Shown: positions 1 to 8,753, counted from the stretch's first letter. The stretch: 33,228 nucleotides of DNA from Shewanella sp. TC10 (GCF_009663145.1 NZ_VKHR01000060.1:1-33228); one strand, 5' to 3'. Made by a program: numbers and translations. Notes: a model not told the origin generated them from the letters alone.

Positions 1-60
1 AGCGATATTTACTGGGGAGCGGGGATTATTTGGGATCCCCGCTCCCCAGTAAATATCGCT
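1..60. repeat. Perfect 26-bp-arm inverted repeat at window edge
   Basis: Bases 1-26 and 35-60 are exact reverse complements around an 8-base loop (27-34). The arm contains the GC-rich core CTGGGGAGCGGGGAT. The structure begins at base 1, so it may extend further outside the window. There is no T-tract beside it, so it is not a typical intrinsic terminator. It encodes the last 16 residues and lies next to the stop codon of the hydrolase gene. A fold-back chimera at a contig end would look exactly like this, and a real large hairpin is the alternative. Confidence 0.9.
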
Positions 61-1502
61 TGGCCAATTTGAATATGATTCGTTTCCTTCAGATAATCGG
101 GACCATATAGAGGATCTGATTCAGGAAAAGGCAGTGCAACATGGGAAAGTGAGTAAACTCCACGTGGCCATTCAAGGGCTAATGGCTTAGAAGTTTGGCT
201 ATCATCTTGGCCCATCTCAACTTGTTGAGCATTGTTCATTTGTATACTGGTCATTTGTACAAAATGCTCACGTTCAATGTCATTTTCAATCAAGGTTAAC
301 TTATAGTTCAGTGCATTATTGAGCCATAAAGGTGCCATTTCTTCCATAGGATCATTAACGATGAGTTGGCGATTATTAGGATTGCGATTGATATCAAATA
401 TAACAAGTTCATGTTTATCAGAAGGTAAAAATTGATATAAATGCTCCACTACAGCTGTAGAAGACACAGTATCATCAGCCAATGATTGAAAGGTGAGTAT
501 TGGCGGCAATGCTTGTAATTGCTCATTGCTCATTGTCGAGGTAATTTGATAATTTCGCTGAGATAGCTGATAAACCACATCACCCGCATTCACTGCAAAT
601 GAAGCATATTTAAACGGGTCGTATTCAGCAGAAATACTATTCCAAAATAGTTTTTCATAACCTAATACATTACCTAGCATCGCTTGCCACTTAGCGCCTG
701 CTGCTATCGGCTGAAGACCAATAGCAGGTGATATAAATACCATCCCTGAATACACAGGCTTAATTGTTGCCAGCTGACTAGACTCTTCAGGCTCTATAGA
801 CGTTGCTGAATCTATAGAGGTTACTGAATCTAAAGAAAGACCAGCTGAAAAAGTCTCAGCACTATTTTCTAGCTCTAGATTTAATGCTAGCGCGGCGCCG
901 GTTGAAAAACCTACCACATATAAAGGCTTACCATTAAGCTTACTTTTCATGTGTTCAGTAGCAAGGTTTACCGCGCTAGCAAGATCAGGCCAAGTTATCC
1001 CGGTTAATCCAGCAGGAATAGTGCCGTGCCCTGGAAGTCTGAGTCCTAACACGTAAGCAGAATCTCGGAAGTGCTTCGCTAAATGAGACATCGCATAGGG
1101 CGAGTCAGACATACCGTGAATAAACAACACACCATATTCGGCCGAAGGATTTGGCCACTCAAATGTACGGTTCCAGTTTGTCTCCCACACTCCAGGATCT
1201 GACAAACTGCCCTTTTCATAGCGGTTGATTAATGAAGGTTTACTTGGTTGATAGGTTTGATAAATTTTATTGTCTAGTTCGCTAAATAAATCACTTTCAA
1301 GCGCCATATACTCATCAAAGTTTTTTAAGCCAGATTGTTGATGATATTCATGTTTCAGCTCAGTGGTATGCCATAGTTCAAGTTCTGAGCGAGCATTAAG
1401 CAACCACACAACTGCAGCTAGAAAAACAATGATACTGCCAATGAAGCCGTATATTGCAAAAAATACCAGTTGTTTAGTTGAACCAATAACGATCGCTTTC
1501 AT
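9..1502 (-). CDS. Membrane-anchored alpha/beta hydrolase, probably 3'-truncated
   Basis: A 497-residue serine hydrolase of the alpha/beta fold (lysophospholipase-like); the substrate is unknown. Residues 12-36 form one N-terminal hydrophobic anchor, so the catalytic part is probably periplasmic or membrane-attached. An oxyanion-type HGMSDS lies at 129-134 and the nucleophile elbow GFSTG at 198-202 (Ser200). An Asp is at 343/344 in LADDTV, and His454 in SHVALPF completes a plausible triad. Residues about 224-242 are a low-complexity Asp/Ser-rich insert. The ATG is preceded by AAGGA at about 8 bases. The C-terminus passes GERG (486-489) and then enters the edge palindrome. In relatives as I remember them, the chain continues well beyond this motif, so the stop seen here is suspect. 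The gene is divergent from the gene at 1619. Confidence 0.85.
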   Translation of the reverse strand: MKAIVIGSTKQLVFFAIYGFIGSIIVFLAAVVWLLNARSELELWHTTELKHEYHQQSGLKNFDEYMALESDLFSELDNKIYQTYQPSKPSLINRYEKGSLSDPGVWETNWNRTFEWPNPSAEYGVLFIHGMSDSPYAMSHLAKHFRDSAYVLGLRLPGHGTIPAGLTGITWPDLASAVNLATEHMKSKLNGKPLYVVGFSTGAALALNLELENSAETFSAGLSLDSVTSIDSATSIEPEESSQLATIKPVYSGMVFISPAIGLQPIAAGAKWQAMLGNVLGYEKLFWNSISAEYDPFKYASFAVNAGDVVYQLSQRNYQITSTMSNEQLQALPPILTFQSLADDTVSSTAVVEHLYQFLPSDKHELVIFDINRNPNNRQLIVNDPMEEMAPLWLNNALNYKLTLIENDIEREHFVQMTSIQMNNAQQVEMGQDDSQTSKPLALEWPRGVYSLSHVALPFPESDPLYGPDYLKETNHIQIGQAIFTGERGSQIIPAPQ

Positions 1503-1618
1503 TCATCTATCCTTGAAGTGAGCAGGCAATTTTTGTGAACCCAATTGATTACTGCACTAATTTTAGCTGATGAGTTCTCTATTAGAGTCTACCTTACAAT
1601 AATGATAATCTAACAAAA

Positions 1619-2284
1619 ATGATTGAATTCACAGACATTAAAATGACATCAGACCTGTATAACGCTAAAAACTCTGGCTTTCAAATGGGTGTGGATAACC
1701 CAGATGTAGCCTTTTACCTGCCAAACTTCCCACTAATGCCGAGCCCTGATCCCGCAGTTAATACTGAAACTAATACCGAAGCTAATACCGAAGCTAATAC
1801 CGAAGCTAATAGCAATGTCGATATTGAGAAGCTAATCGAGTTGAATGGCAATCACTGGCGAAAAATTTTTACCATCATGGCAAAAATCACTGTAGTAGAT
1901 AGCACTCCTGACAGCTGGCGAAGCCATAGGAATCAAGTATTAAATACAAATGATACAGGATTAAAAACAGCACTTTTTATCAAGGCTAATAGCTTATGCG
2001 CAAACGCCAAAATCCACATTATTTGTGGTCAGCAAGCATATGATGATTTGACTCTTTATTTGAACGAAGGCTTGAACCATGATTTGACTAATGATTTAGC
2101 TAAAATAGGACAGTTTACTCAGTTAACGGATAGCCCAACTGTGACTGTACTTGGCGACAAACAAAAAATAATGGCGCATAAGCATATACTTATTGCGCCA
2201 TATTTAGACTATCGTCAATTTCCCAATCAGCTTATTGCACTGCTACGTGATTACATCAAACAGTCTGGCTATATCAACTATTAA
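1619..2284 (+). CDS. Hypothetical protein with short N-terminal tandem repeat
   Basis: A 221-residue protein that I do not recognise. There is no signal peptide or clear membrane segment. The N-terminal third is low-complexity, with a NTEA-type repeat encoded by 12-base units between about 1769 and 1813. The rest looks like a soluble mixed alpha/beta domain that ends in a conserved-looking segment (residues about 180-221). No convincing ribosome binding site precedes the ATG at 1619. An in-frame ATG at 1646 is equally possible, so the start is uncertain. It is transcribed away from the hydrolase gene and converges on nadE. It is probably a real gene because the frame is long and shows coding-like composition. 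Confidence 0.65.
   Translation: MIEFTDIKMTSDLYNAKNSGFQMGVDNPDVAFYLPNFPLMPSPDPAVNTETNTEANTEANTEANSNVDIEKLIELNGNHWRKIFTIMAKITVVDSTPDSWRSHRNQVLNTNDTGLKTALFIKANSLCANAKIHIICGQQAYDDLTLYLNEGLNHDLTNDLAKIGQFTQLTDSPTVTVLGDKQKIMAHKHILIAPYLDYRQFPNQLIALLRDYIKQSGYINY
1769..1813 (+). repeat. 12-bp tandem repeat inside hypothetical CDS
   Basis: The unit GCTAATACCGAA occurs about three times, preceded and followed by degenerate copies, and encodes Ala/Thr-Asn-Thr-Glu repeats. Because the unit is a multiple of three, gain or loss of copies would keep the frame. Confidence 0.85.
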
Positions 2285-2327
2285 AGCTGAACAAACTACT
2301 AAGCCTGAATAAACTAATCAGCTTTTA
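2282..2327 (+). terminator. Weak terminator-like hairpin after hypothetical gene
   Basis: TAAAGCTGA and TCAGCTTTTA can pair across a loop of about 27 bases, followed by TAA-rich sequence. The large loop and short T-run make this weak. It sits between two convergent genes. Confidence 0.3.
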
Positions 2328-2340
2328 TAAACGAGCAAGC

Positions 2341-3171
2341 CTAGTCGTAAATAGTGGGAATTGGCTGACGTTTATGTTGAGTGCGTTTGTAAATAGCAAT
2401 GAGCTTGTCTTCTACGCTCGAATCAACAGACTTACCTTCTAAAAAGTCGTCTATTTGATCGTAAGTCAGTCCAAGTGCCACTTCATCTTCAAGTTGCGGC
2501 TTATCATCTTCTAAATCAGCAGTTGGCGCTTTAGTCACTAATATTTCTGGCGCACCTAAATAGCTAGCGAGTTGACGCACTTGGCGTTTGTTCAAGCCAA
2601 ATAAAGGCGCTAAATCACAAGCACCATCACCAAACTTGGTATAAAAACCAGTAATATTTTCAGCGCTATGATCGGTGCCGACCACTAAACCGCCAGTCAG
2701 TCCCGCAATATGATATTGGGCAACCATTCGCATCCGCGCTTTAACATTGCCTCTCACAAAATCAAGGTTGTCATTCTCAGCAACAGTGATACCTGCATCC
2801 TCTAAACCCGATACTGTCGCGTTATGCACGCCAACAACACCATCTGCGATATTTACGGTCACTTGTTTAGAAGGTTGGATAAACTGACAAGCTAATTGAG
2901 CTTCATCTTCATCCTTTTGAACTTGGTATGGCAAACGAACCGCAATAAATTGATAAGTATTTTCAGGGTTGGCTTCATTCAAACTGTCGACCGCTAATTG
3001 GCATAGTTTACCTGTCACAGACGAATCTACCCCACCACTTATCCCTAACACTAAACTACGTGAATGCGCTTCAACCAATTTAGTTTTAAGAAAAGCCACA
3101 CGGCGCTCGACTTCGTAAGCGGGTTCAATCGCCTTAAGTACTTTCATTTCCCTTAAGATTTGTCCCTTCAC
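2341..3171 (-). CDS. nadE: NH3-dependent NAD+ synthetase
   Basis: It makes NAD+ from deaminido-NAD+, ammonia and ATP, the last step of NAD biosynthesis in the cytosol. The PP-loop SGGVDSS is at residues 45-51. The conserved GTDHSAEN segment and the KFGDGACDLAPL segment, typical of the family, follow. I start at the GTG at 3171: GGAG lies 6 bases upstream, and the resulting 276 residues match the usual length (E. coli 275). An upstream in-frame TTG at 3183 lacks such a site, and the ATG eight codons further in would remove conserved N-terminal residues. There is no glutaminase domain, so it is the ammonia-using type. It is followed on its 3' side by a convergent hypothetical gene. Confidence 0.95.
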   Translation of the reverse strand: MKGQILREMKVLKAIEPAYEVERRVAFLKTKLVEAHSRSLVLGISGGVDSSVTGKLCQLAVDSLNEANPENTYQFIAVRLPYQVQKDEDEAQLACQFIQPSKQVTVNIADGVVGVHNATVSGLEDAGITVAENDNLDFVRGNVKARMRMVAQYHIAGLTGGLVVGTDHSAENITGFYTKFGDGACDLAPLFGLNKRQVRQLASYLGAPEILVTKAPTADLEDDKPQLEDEVALGLTYDQIDDFLEGKSVDSSVEDKLIAIYKRTQHKRQPIPTIYD

Positions 3172-3316
3172 AACGCTCTCCAATTCTGAGGTAAATTCAG
3201 TTTAATTAACCATATTGTGTTTACTTACAATGAGGTATTTCTGTTCTAATCAATATCCTACTGAATTTTACTTGCGGTACCAAGTACACTTAAGAATATT
3301 TAATATATTTAGCCAT

Positions 3317-3348
3317 AAAAAAGGGCGAGCATATGACTATGCTCACCC
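3317..3348 (-). terminator. Intrinsic terminator downstream of gsk
   Basis: An 11-bp stem (3323-3333 with 3338-3348, one G-U pair) has a 4-base loop. On the minus strand it is followed by six T (3317-3322). It lies 19 bases beyond the gsk stop. Confidence 0.85.
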
Positions 3349-3366
3349 TGATATGAATAACTGAGG

Positions 3367-4671
3367 TTATCTTTCCCAGTAAGACTCTTCTAAACTATCT
3401 TCACGCTCAGGTAATCCACGCGAAAGTCTTGGGCTATGTTGCGCCAGCACTTCATAAGCAACTCGGTTAGCGTATTTACACACTTGCGAGAATGATGAGT
3501 AACACAAACCATCACGTTGATGCTTACTTGAACCTGGTACATTGGTTTTATGGAATGTATTGGCTGATAAATCGTGCAATAACGCCGCGAGTGCGCCATC
3601 ACCTGCACCATTAGTATTACGGATTAGTTCAGGGCCACCCATATAAGGAGAAATGTGCGCAAACACCTTAATTGGGGTTTCACAATCAGCTTTTAGTTTA
3701 GGACGTGAGAACTCGAAACGGTTAAATTCCGGAATAGCACCAGGAAGTAGAATATGGCTTGTGGCACGCTTTTCAGTATCTTCTGTGTAACCTGCAGTAT
3801 ATAAGCCTAGCGGGCCTGCTGTGCATAGCACCATATCTGCCCACTCAAGCGCTGCTTCACTTGCTAGTAAAGGATCACTAAAGCCAGTTAATGCTTCGCC
3901 TTCATCTTCATTCATCGCCAAAATAGTCACATTTTCACGAATAAAATCTTGCCACCACTTAGGATCTTCTTGAATTAAAAAGCGCGTACCTAAAGTGAGT
4001 ACCACTGGTACGTCTGCAGCTTTAGCATACTCAATAGCCTGCATTGCAGCCGAGGTCATACCGTCGCCTTCACTAGCACGCATTAAATAAGCGGTAATGA
4101 CTAAAGCTGAACTATTTTGAATCACTTCTTGGTCGATATACTCAGGGGTAAGTTTATCCATTGAGCCTTTGCTAATGGCAAACGTTCTTTCGCCGTCTTC
4201 AGAAATCAACGTGAAACAGCGGCCAATCGGGCCATCAACAGGCTGTAAATAATTTAAGTCGACTTTAGAAGAGGTATTGCAAAGATAGCGGTAAGCATAG
4301 CTGCCAACCATGATATTTTGGCTCATAACGCCGAATAGCACTGAGCGATCATCAGCTAAAATTGAATAATTGTGTACCGTGTTACCGATAGTGCCACCAG
4401 CAAACTCATCACTGATCATTTCATTGTTTTTCAGCTCATGGTAAAGCTCGTGAGCTTGTTGGTCATCAATTAAGGTTGAGTTACCCTTTGGCAGACCATA
4501 ACGGCTTAATAGCTCGTCTTCTACCTTAGCTTCAATATCAACCAGGGTTTGGTCGATACCACAAATATAAGTCGAAACTGAATGCTCTTGTTGGGTTAAC
4601 TGAGCCAGTAACGGATCTCTGTTATTTACCGGGAAATAGTGCTTAGATTTGCGTTGACCAGGAAACTTCAT
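3367..4671 (-). CDS. gsk: Inosine-guanosine kinase
   Basis: A PfkB/ribokinase-family nucleoside kinase that phosphorylates inosine and guanosine with ATP in the purine salvage pathway, in the cytosol. The length of 434 residues equals that of E. coli Gsk. The PfkB C-terminal signature NTNGAGDGA lies near residue 355 and holds the catalytic Asp. The N-terminal KSKHYFPVNNRDPL segment is characteristic of Gsk as opposed to ribokinase. GAGAG lies 8 bases before the ATG. It follows adk but is separated from it by a terminator, so it should have its own promoter. An 18-bp perfect palindrome at 4775-4792 lies in its leader. It works with apt in the same window in purine salvage. Confidence 0.95.
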   Translation of the reverse strand: MKFPGQRKSKHYFPVNNRDPLLAQLTQQEHSVSTYICGIDQTLVDIEAKVEDELLSRYGLPKGNSTLIDDQQAHELYHELKNNEMISDEFAGGTIGNTVHNYSILADDRSVLFGVMSQNIMVGSYAYRYLCNTSSKVDLNYLQPVDGPIGRCFTLISEDGERTFAISKGSMDKLTPEYIDQEVIQNSSALVITAYLMRASEGDGMTSAAMQAIEYAKAADVPVVLTLGTRFLIQEDPKWWQDFIRENVTILAMNEDEGEALTGFSDPLLASEAALEWADMVLCTAGPLGLYTAGYTEDTEKRATSHILLPGAIPEFNRFEFSRPKLKADCETPIKVFAHISPYMGGPELIRNTNGAGDGALAALLHDLSANTFHKTNVPGSSKHQRDGLCYSSFSQVCKYANRVAYEVLAQHSPRLSRGLPEREDSLEESYWER

Positions 4672-4774
4672 CTTTAACTCTCTGAGTGGGCATCCGTGCT
4701 ATAAAGGATAATGGATTAAAACGGCATTTTGCTTATTACCAAACGCTAATTTTAACACAAAAACAATCAACACC

Positions 4775-4792
4775 AAGATAGATATCTATCTT
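4775..4792. promoter_or_regulatory. 18-bp perfect palindrome upstream of gsk, candidate operator
   Basis: AAGATAGATATCTATCTT reads the same on both strands without a loop. It lies 104 bases upstream of the gsk ATG and 37 bases from the adk terminator. The loopless symmetry fits a dimeric regulator site better than a hairpin. No cognate regulator is apparent here. Confidence 0.4.
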
Positions 4793-4828
4793 TGTTACTT
4801 TTTGTGATGGTGATTTTATTTATGCCAT

Positions 4829-4855
4829 AAAAAAGCCTGCAATGCAGGCTTTTTT
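4829..4855 (-). terminator. Intrinsic terminator downstream of adk
   Basis: A stem GCCTGC/GCAGGC with loop AAT is extended by A6/T6 on both sides. It is symmetrical and therefore able to act in both directions. It lies 62 bases after the adk stop. Confidence 0.85.
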
Positions 4856-4916
4856 ATGAACAACAGCAACAAGATGCCACTGTTTAACACTTAACTTAGG
4901 CGATTAACTTGGGCAA

Positions 4917-5561
4917 TTAACCTAGCAACTGTTTAACTTGCTCACTTACAGCAGCAACAGTTTGTGTTCCATCATACTTAGTGTACTGAGTGTTACCTTC
5001 AGCAGCCACTTTACCATAGTACTCAACTAACGGCTTAGTTTGCTCATGGTAAATACCAAGACGCTTACGTACTGTAGTCTCTTCGTCATCAGGACGGATA
5101 GCTAATTCTTCACCCGTCACATCATCTTTACCTTCAACTTTAGGTGGATTGTAAACGATGTGGTAAACACGACCAGAACCAGAGTGAACACGACGGCCAC
5201 TCATACGCTTAACGATTTCTTCGTCCGGTACATCAATTTCGATTACATGATCGATTTCGATACCGTTAGCAACCATCGCATCTGCTTGAGGAATAGTGCG
5301 TGGGAAACCATCTAATAAGAAGCCTTTAACACAATCATCTTGTGCAATACGCTCTTTAACTAAACCAATAATTAGGTCATCTGATACTAACTGGCCCGCA
5401 TCCATCACTGATTTGGCTTCTAAGCCTAATGCTGTGCCAGCTTTAATCGCTGCACGAAGCATGTCACCAGTTGAGATCTGTGGAATGCCGTACTGCTCCA
5501 TAATAAACTGAGCTTGTGTACCTTTACCGGCACCTGGGGCACCCAATAGTATAATGCGCAT
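4917..5561 (-). CDS. adk: Adenylate kinase
   Basis: It interconverts ATP + AMP and 2 ADP in the cytosol. The P-loop GAPGAGKG is at residues 7-14, the AMP-binding DGFPRT is near residue 84, and the LID region around 122-160 has no zinc-binding cysteines, as in other gammaproteobacteria. The frame is open further upstream, but the true start is the ATG at 5561. It gives MRIILLG and 214 residues, exactly the E. coli length, and AGAGGA lies about 8 bases upstream. In many Shewanella genomes hemH lies between adk and gsk, but here the 245-base gap holds only a terminator and a palindrome. Confidence 0.97.
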   Translation of the reverse strand: MRIILLGAPGAGKGTQAQFIMEQYGIPQISTGDMLRAAIKAGTALGLEAKSVMDAGQLVSDDLIIGLVKERIAQDDCVKGFLLDGFPRTIPQADAMVANGIEIDHVIEIDVPDEEIVKRMSGRRVHSGSGRVYHIVYNPPKVEGKDDVTGEELAIRPDDEETTVRKRLGIYHEQTKPLVEYYGKVAAEGNTQYTKYDGTQTVAAVSEQVKQLLG

Positions 5562-5694
5562 CTCAAAAGTCCTCTTTATTGCTTTCATATTTTTAGGCCG
5601 CGATTCTCGCACATTTAACCTCTATTTAGAAGGTCAAAAGCGAAAGAGTTAGACCAATATCTAATACGTCATGACGTACTAAAATTCGTAGTGT

Positions 5695-6558
5695 TTAATA
5701 CAGCAAACTATATAAACGACGGCGATACTGATTCGCTAAGGTGTTGCCTTGGCCTAATGCAGTGAGTATTTCCATAAAGACTTGTTTAACTTTGCCGTCT
5801 GCAGCTGATAAATCTTTTTGCAAAATCACAAATAAGCTTTCTAGTGCTTCTTCACCTCGATTCGCTTGATTTAGCGCTTTAGCTAAATCAATTGAAAGGT
5901 CAGCATTGTCAGGTTGCTGCTCAAGCGCTTGTTGTAACTGACGAATTTCAGGAGTGTCAGCGGCATCTTCAGCCAATGCAAGTTTCGCCTTAAGGTTTTG
6001 GTAATAACTGTCTTGATCGGCAAGGCCTATGGTTGCCAGCAATGTTTTAGCTTCAGCTAATACGCCCAGTTGCAAGTAGGTATCAACAAGATATAACCCA
6101 ATCTCAGCTTTCTCACCTGAGTCGGCGTAACCACTTTTTAATAGCGCTAACGCTTCTTCTAACTTCTCTTTAGTGACATTTTCGTCAGCTAAAATGGCTT
6201 TAGCCGCATTGACATCTTGAACCCATAGCGCGGGTAAATGCTTATTTAATAGCTCATTTACCTGCTCGACACTTTGAGTACCAGCAAAACCATCTATCGG
6301 CTGGCCTTTATTTAACACAAGGTGCGTTGGTAAGCTTTGAATTTGAAAGTAGTTAGCAATTTCTAATTCTGCTTCACAGTTTACTTTTGCCAGAATAAAG
6401 CGACCCGCTTGCTCATTTGCAAGTTGCTCCATCACTTGCATCATCTGCACACTTTCTGGTTGCTGCTGCGCCCAAAAAGACATGACAACAAAATTATCCA
6501 TTGAGGCATCAACAACCTGCTGAATGTTCTCTTTGGTTAAATTAATAATATGTTCCAT
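5695..6558 (-). CDS. ybbN: Thioredoxin-like/TPR co-chaperone YbbN (CnoX family)
   Basis: A 287-residue cytosolic protein. The thioredoxin fold (residues 1-110) carries WAQQQPES where active thioredoxins have WCGPC, so it cannot do dithiol exchange at that site. The cis-Pro region (LPTHLVL) is kept. From about residue 115 onward come alpha-helical TPR-like repeats rich in Leu/Ala. E. coli YbbN/CnoX has the same layout and acts as a chaperone (holdase) linked to GroEL and DnaK. AAGGA lies 7 bases before the ATG. It sits between htpG and adk, next to another chaperone gene. The chaperone role is inferred from the family. Confidence 0.88.
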   Translation of the reverse strand: MEHIINLTKENIQQVVDASMDNFVVMSFWAQQQPESVQMMQVMEQLANEQAGRFILAKVNCEAELEIANYFQIQSLPTHLVLNKGQPIDGFAGTQSVEQVNELLNKHLPALWVQDVNAAKAILADENVTKEKLEEALALLKSGYADSGEKAEIGLYLVDTYLQLGVLAEAKTLLATIGLADQDSYYQNLKAKLALAEDAADTPEIRQLQQALEQQPDNADLSIDLAKALNQANRGEEALESLFVILQKDLSAADGKVKQVFMEILTALGQGNTLANQYRRRLYSLLY

Positions 6559-6618
6559 GGTGGATCCTTATCGCAATGTCATTGCACCAGTATCACACTG
6601 GCTCAATTTGAATGCTAA

Positions 6619-6646
6619 TAAAAAGCGGACACTGAGTCCGCTTTTT
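6619..6646 (-). terminator. Intrinsic terminator downstream of htpG
   Basis: Stem AAAAGCGGAC/GTCCGCTTTT with loop ACTGA (6631-6635), flanked by A-rich and T-rich tails, so it may work in both directions. It lies just beyond the htpG stop at 6663. Confidence 0.85.
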
Positions 6647-6662
6647 CAATCATGACAATAAC

Positions 6663-8582
6663 TTATTTTAAGCTTGCTACTAACATTTCGTTAGTTAACT
6701 TAATGAACGCAGAAGGATCCGCTAAGCTACCTTTTTCAGAAAGCTGAGCTTGTTGCAGTAATAAATCTGCCCAGTTTGCAAACAACAACTCATCTTGTTC
6801 GTTGTTTAAACGCTCAACCAATGGGTGATGCGGGTTGATTTCAAACGTCGGCTTAGACTCAGGTACAGGTTGACCTGCTGATTGCATAAGCTTAATCATT
6901 TGCGATGACATTTCACCTTCACCAGCAACCACACACGCAGGCGTGTCAGTTAAACGTGACGTCACTTTTACATCAGCCACTTTAGCGCCTAAAGCGGTTT
7001 TCATGCGCTCTACTAAGCCTTCAGCTTCACCAGCTAGTTTTTCTTGGGCTTCTTTTTCTGCTGCGTCTTCTAGTTCACCTAGCTCTAAATCACCACGTGT
7101 CACTGAGTGCAGCTTCTTTTCTTTGAACTCGGTTAAGTGGTTAATTAACCACTCATCGATACGCTCTGACATTAATAGCACTTCAATGTCTTTCTTACGC
7201 AATAGTTCAAGGTGAGGACTGTTTGCTGCAGCTTCATGGCTGTCTGCCACGATGTAGTAAATCTTATCTTGGCCTTCTTTCATACGGCTGATGTAGTCAT
7301 CTAGCGATACGTCAGTGGCTGGTGTGTCATTGTGCGTTGAAGCAAAACGAAGTAAACCAGAGATGCGTTCGCGGTTAGCGAAGTCTTCAGCTGGGCCTTC
7401 TTTCAACACTTGACCAAATTCAGCCCAAAATGCTTGATACTTCTCAGCATCATTTTTAGCCATTTTTTCAAGCATGCCTAATACACGCTTAGTCACACCA
7501 CCACGCAGTGCTTTAGTAACGCTATTGTCTTGTAAGATTTCACGAGACACATTTAACGGTAAATCGTTTGAATCGATTAACCCTTTAACGAAACGAAGGT
7601 AAGTCGGCATGAACTGCTCAGCGTCATCCATAATGAATACACGTTGAACAAATAATTTAAGACCGTTTTTAGCATCACGGTTAAACATATCCCATGGCGC
7701 TTTGCTCGGGATATACAATAAGCTCGTGTACTCTTGCTTACCTTCAACACGGTTATGAGACCAGCTAGCAGCATCACCATAGTCATGTGAAATGTGCTTA
7801 TAGAACTCTTGATACTCTTCATCAGAGATATCTGACTTGCTACGAGTCCAAAGCGCAGTCGCTTTGTTCATAGGCTTCCATTCGCCTTCAGTCGCAGGAA
7901 TAGCTTCGCCACCCTCTTCTGTCGCTTCAACGGCTGGAGTGCCTTCTTCAAACATTTCTACTGGCACAGAGATATGATCTGAGTACTTAGTGATGATTGA
8001 ACGTAAACGCGTGTCGTCAGCGTATTCTTTTTCTTCTTCACGTAAATGCAGTGTAATTTCAGTACCACGGCTGTTTTTAGTGATGGTATCTACAGTGAAG
8101 TCACCTTCACCTTCTGATTCCCATACAACACCTTGATTCACATCAGCGCCTGCAGCACGAGTGCGAACAGTGACTTTGTCAGCAACGATAAATGCAGAAT
8201 AAAAACCTACACCAAACTGACCAATCAGCTGTGAGTCTTTTGACTCTTCACCTGATAGGTTTTTAAAGAAATCAGCAGTGCCTGATTTAGCAATAGTACC
8301 TAAATGTTCAATCACACCATCACGTGTCATACCGATACCGTTATCTTCAATCGTAACGGTGCCTTTTTCTTTATCGGTGCTGATACGAACACGAAGCTCT
8401 GTATCATCTTCAAATAAGGTGTTGTCAGTTAATGCAAGGTAACGCAACTTATCAGCAGCATCAGCCGCATTTGAAACAAGTTCACGTAAGAAAATTTCTT
8501 TATTTGAATATAAAGAATGGATCATCAGATGAAGAAGTTGTTTTACTTCGGTTTGAAAGCCATGTGTTTCTTGTTGAGACAT
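6663..8582 (-). CDS. htpG: Chaperone HtpG (Hsp90 family)
   Basis: An ATP-dependent cytosolic Hsp90 dimer that remodels client proteins with DnaK. It has 639 residues (E. coli 624). The N-terminal GHKL ATPase carries NAADAADKLRY near 38-48, DNGIGM near 84 and GQFGVGFYSAF near 122. The middle domain and the C-terminal dimerisation domain follow. Compared with E. coli, the extra length includes an acidic Glu/Ala/Thr insert around residues 214-235. AAGGGA lies 7 bases before the ATG. It has its own sigma-32 promoter at 8672-8699 and a terminator, so it is a single heat-shock unit. Confidence 0.98.
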   Translation of the reverse strand: MSQQETHGFQTEVKQLLHLMIHSLYSNKEIFLRELVSNAADAADKLRYLALTDNTLFEDDTELRVRISTDKEKGTVTIEDNGIGMTRDGVIEHLGTIAKSGTADFFKNLSGEESKDSQLIGQFGVGFYSAFIVADKVTVRTRAAGADVNQGVVWESEGEGDFTVDTITKNSRGTEITLHLREEEKEYADDTRLRSIITKYSDHISVPVEMFEEGTPAVEATEEGGEAIPATEGEWKPMNKATALWTRSKSDISDEEYQEFYKHISHDYGDAASWSHNRVEGKQEYTSLLYIPSKAPWDMFNRDAKNGLKLFVQRVFIMDDAEQFMPTYLRFVKGLIDSNDLPLNVSREILQDNSVTKALRGGVTKRVLGMLEKMAKNDAEKYQAFWAEFGQVLKEGPAEDFANRERISGLLRFASTHNDTPATDVSLDDYISRMKEGQDKIYYIVADSHEAAANSPHLELLRKKDIEVLLMSERIDEWLINHLTEFKEKKLHSVTRGDLELGELEDAAEKEAQEKLAGEAEGLVERMKTALGAKVADVKVTSRLTDTPACVVAGEGEMSSQMIKLMQSAGQPVPESKPTFEINPHHPLVERLNNEQDELLFANWADLLLQQAQLSEKGSLADPSAFIKLTNEMLVASLK

Positions 8583-8671
8583 GAAAATTTCCCTTGGTTT
8601 AACGTTAATACAGCAGTCTTATCGAACCGATGCGGTCATTTCAATAAGACTAAAATTCTTTGTTACCTAGG

Positions 8672-8699
8672 AAATGGGGCGTGAAATTACGTTTTCAAG
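8672..8699 (-). promoter_or_regulatory. Sigma-32 (heat-shock) promoter of htpG
   Basis: On the minus strand CTTGAAA (8699-8693) is followed after 13 bases by CCCCATTT (8679-8672). This matches the RpoH consensus (CTTGAAA, 13-15 bases, CCCCAT) at essentially every position. It lies about 90 bases upstream of the htpG ATG. Confidence 0.9.
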
Positions 8700-8730
8700 G
8701 GGAATTTATTCTGATGCCGAAAAAAAACGC

Positions 8731-8753
8731 AAAAAGGGCTAAATTAGCCCTTT
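8731..8753 (-). terminator. Intrinsic terminator downstream of recR
   Basis: Stem AAAGGGCT/AGCCCTTT (8733-8740 with 8746-8753), loop AAATT. On the minus strand it runs into T5, GCG and T7. It ends about 32 bases before the htpG -35 element and insulates the heat-shock gene from recR. Confidence 0.8.
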
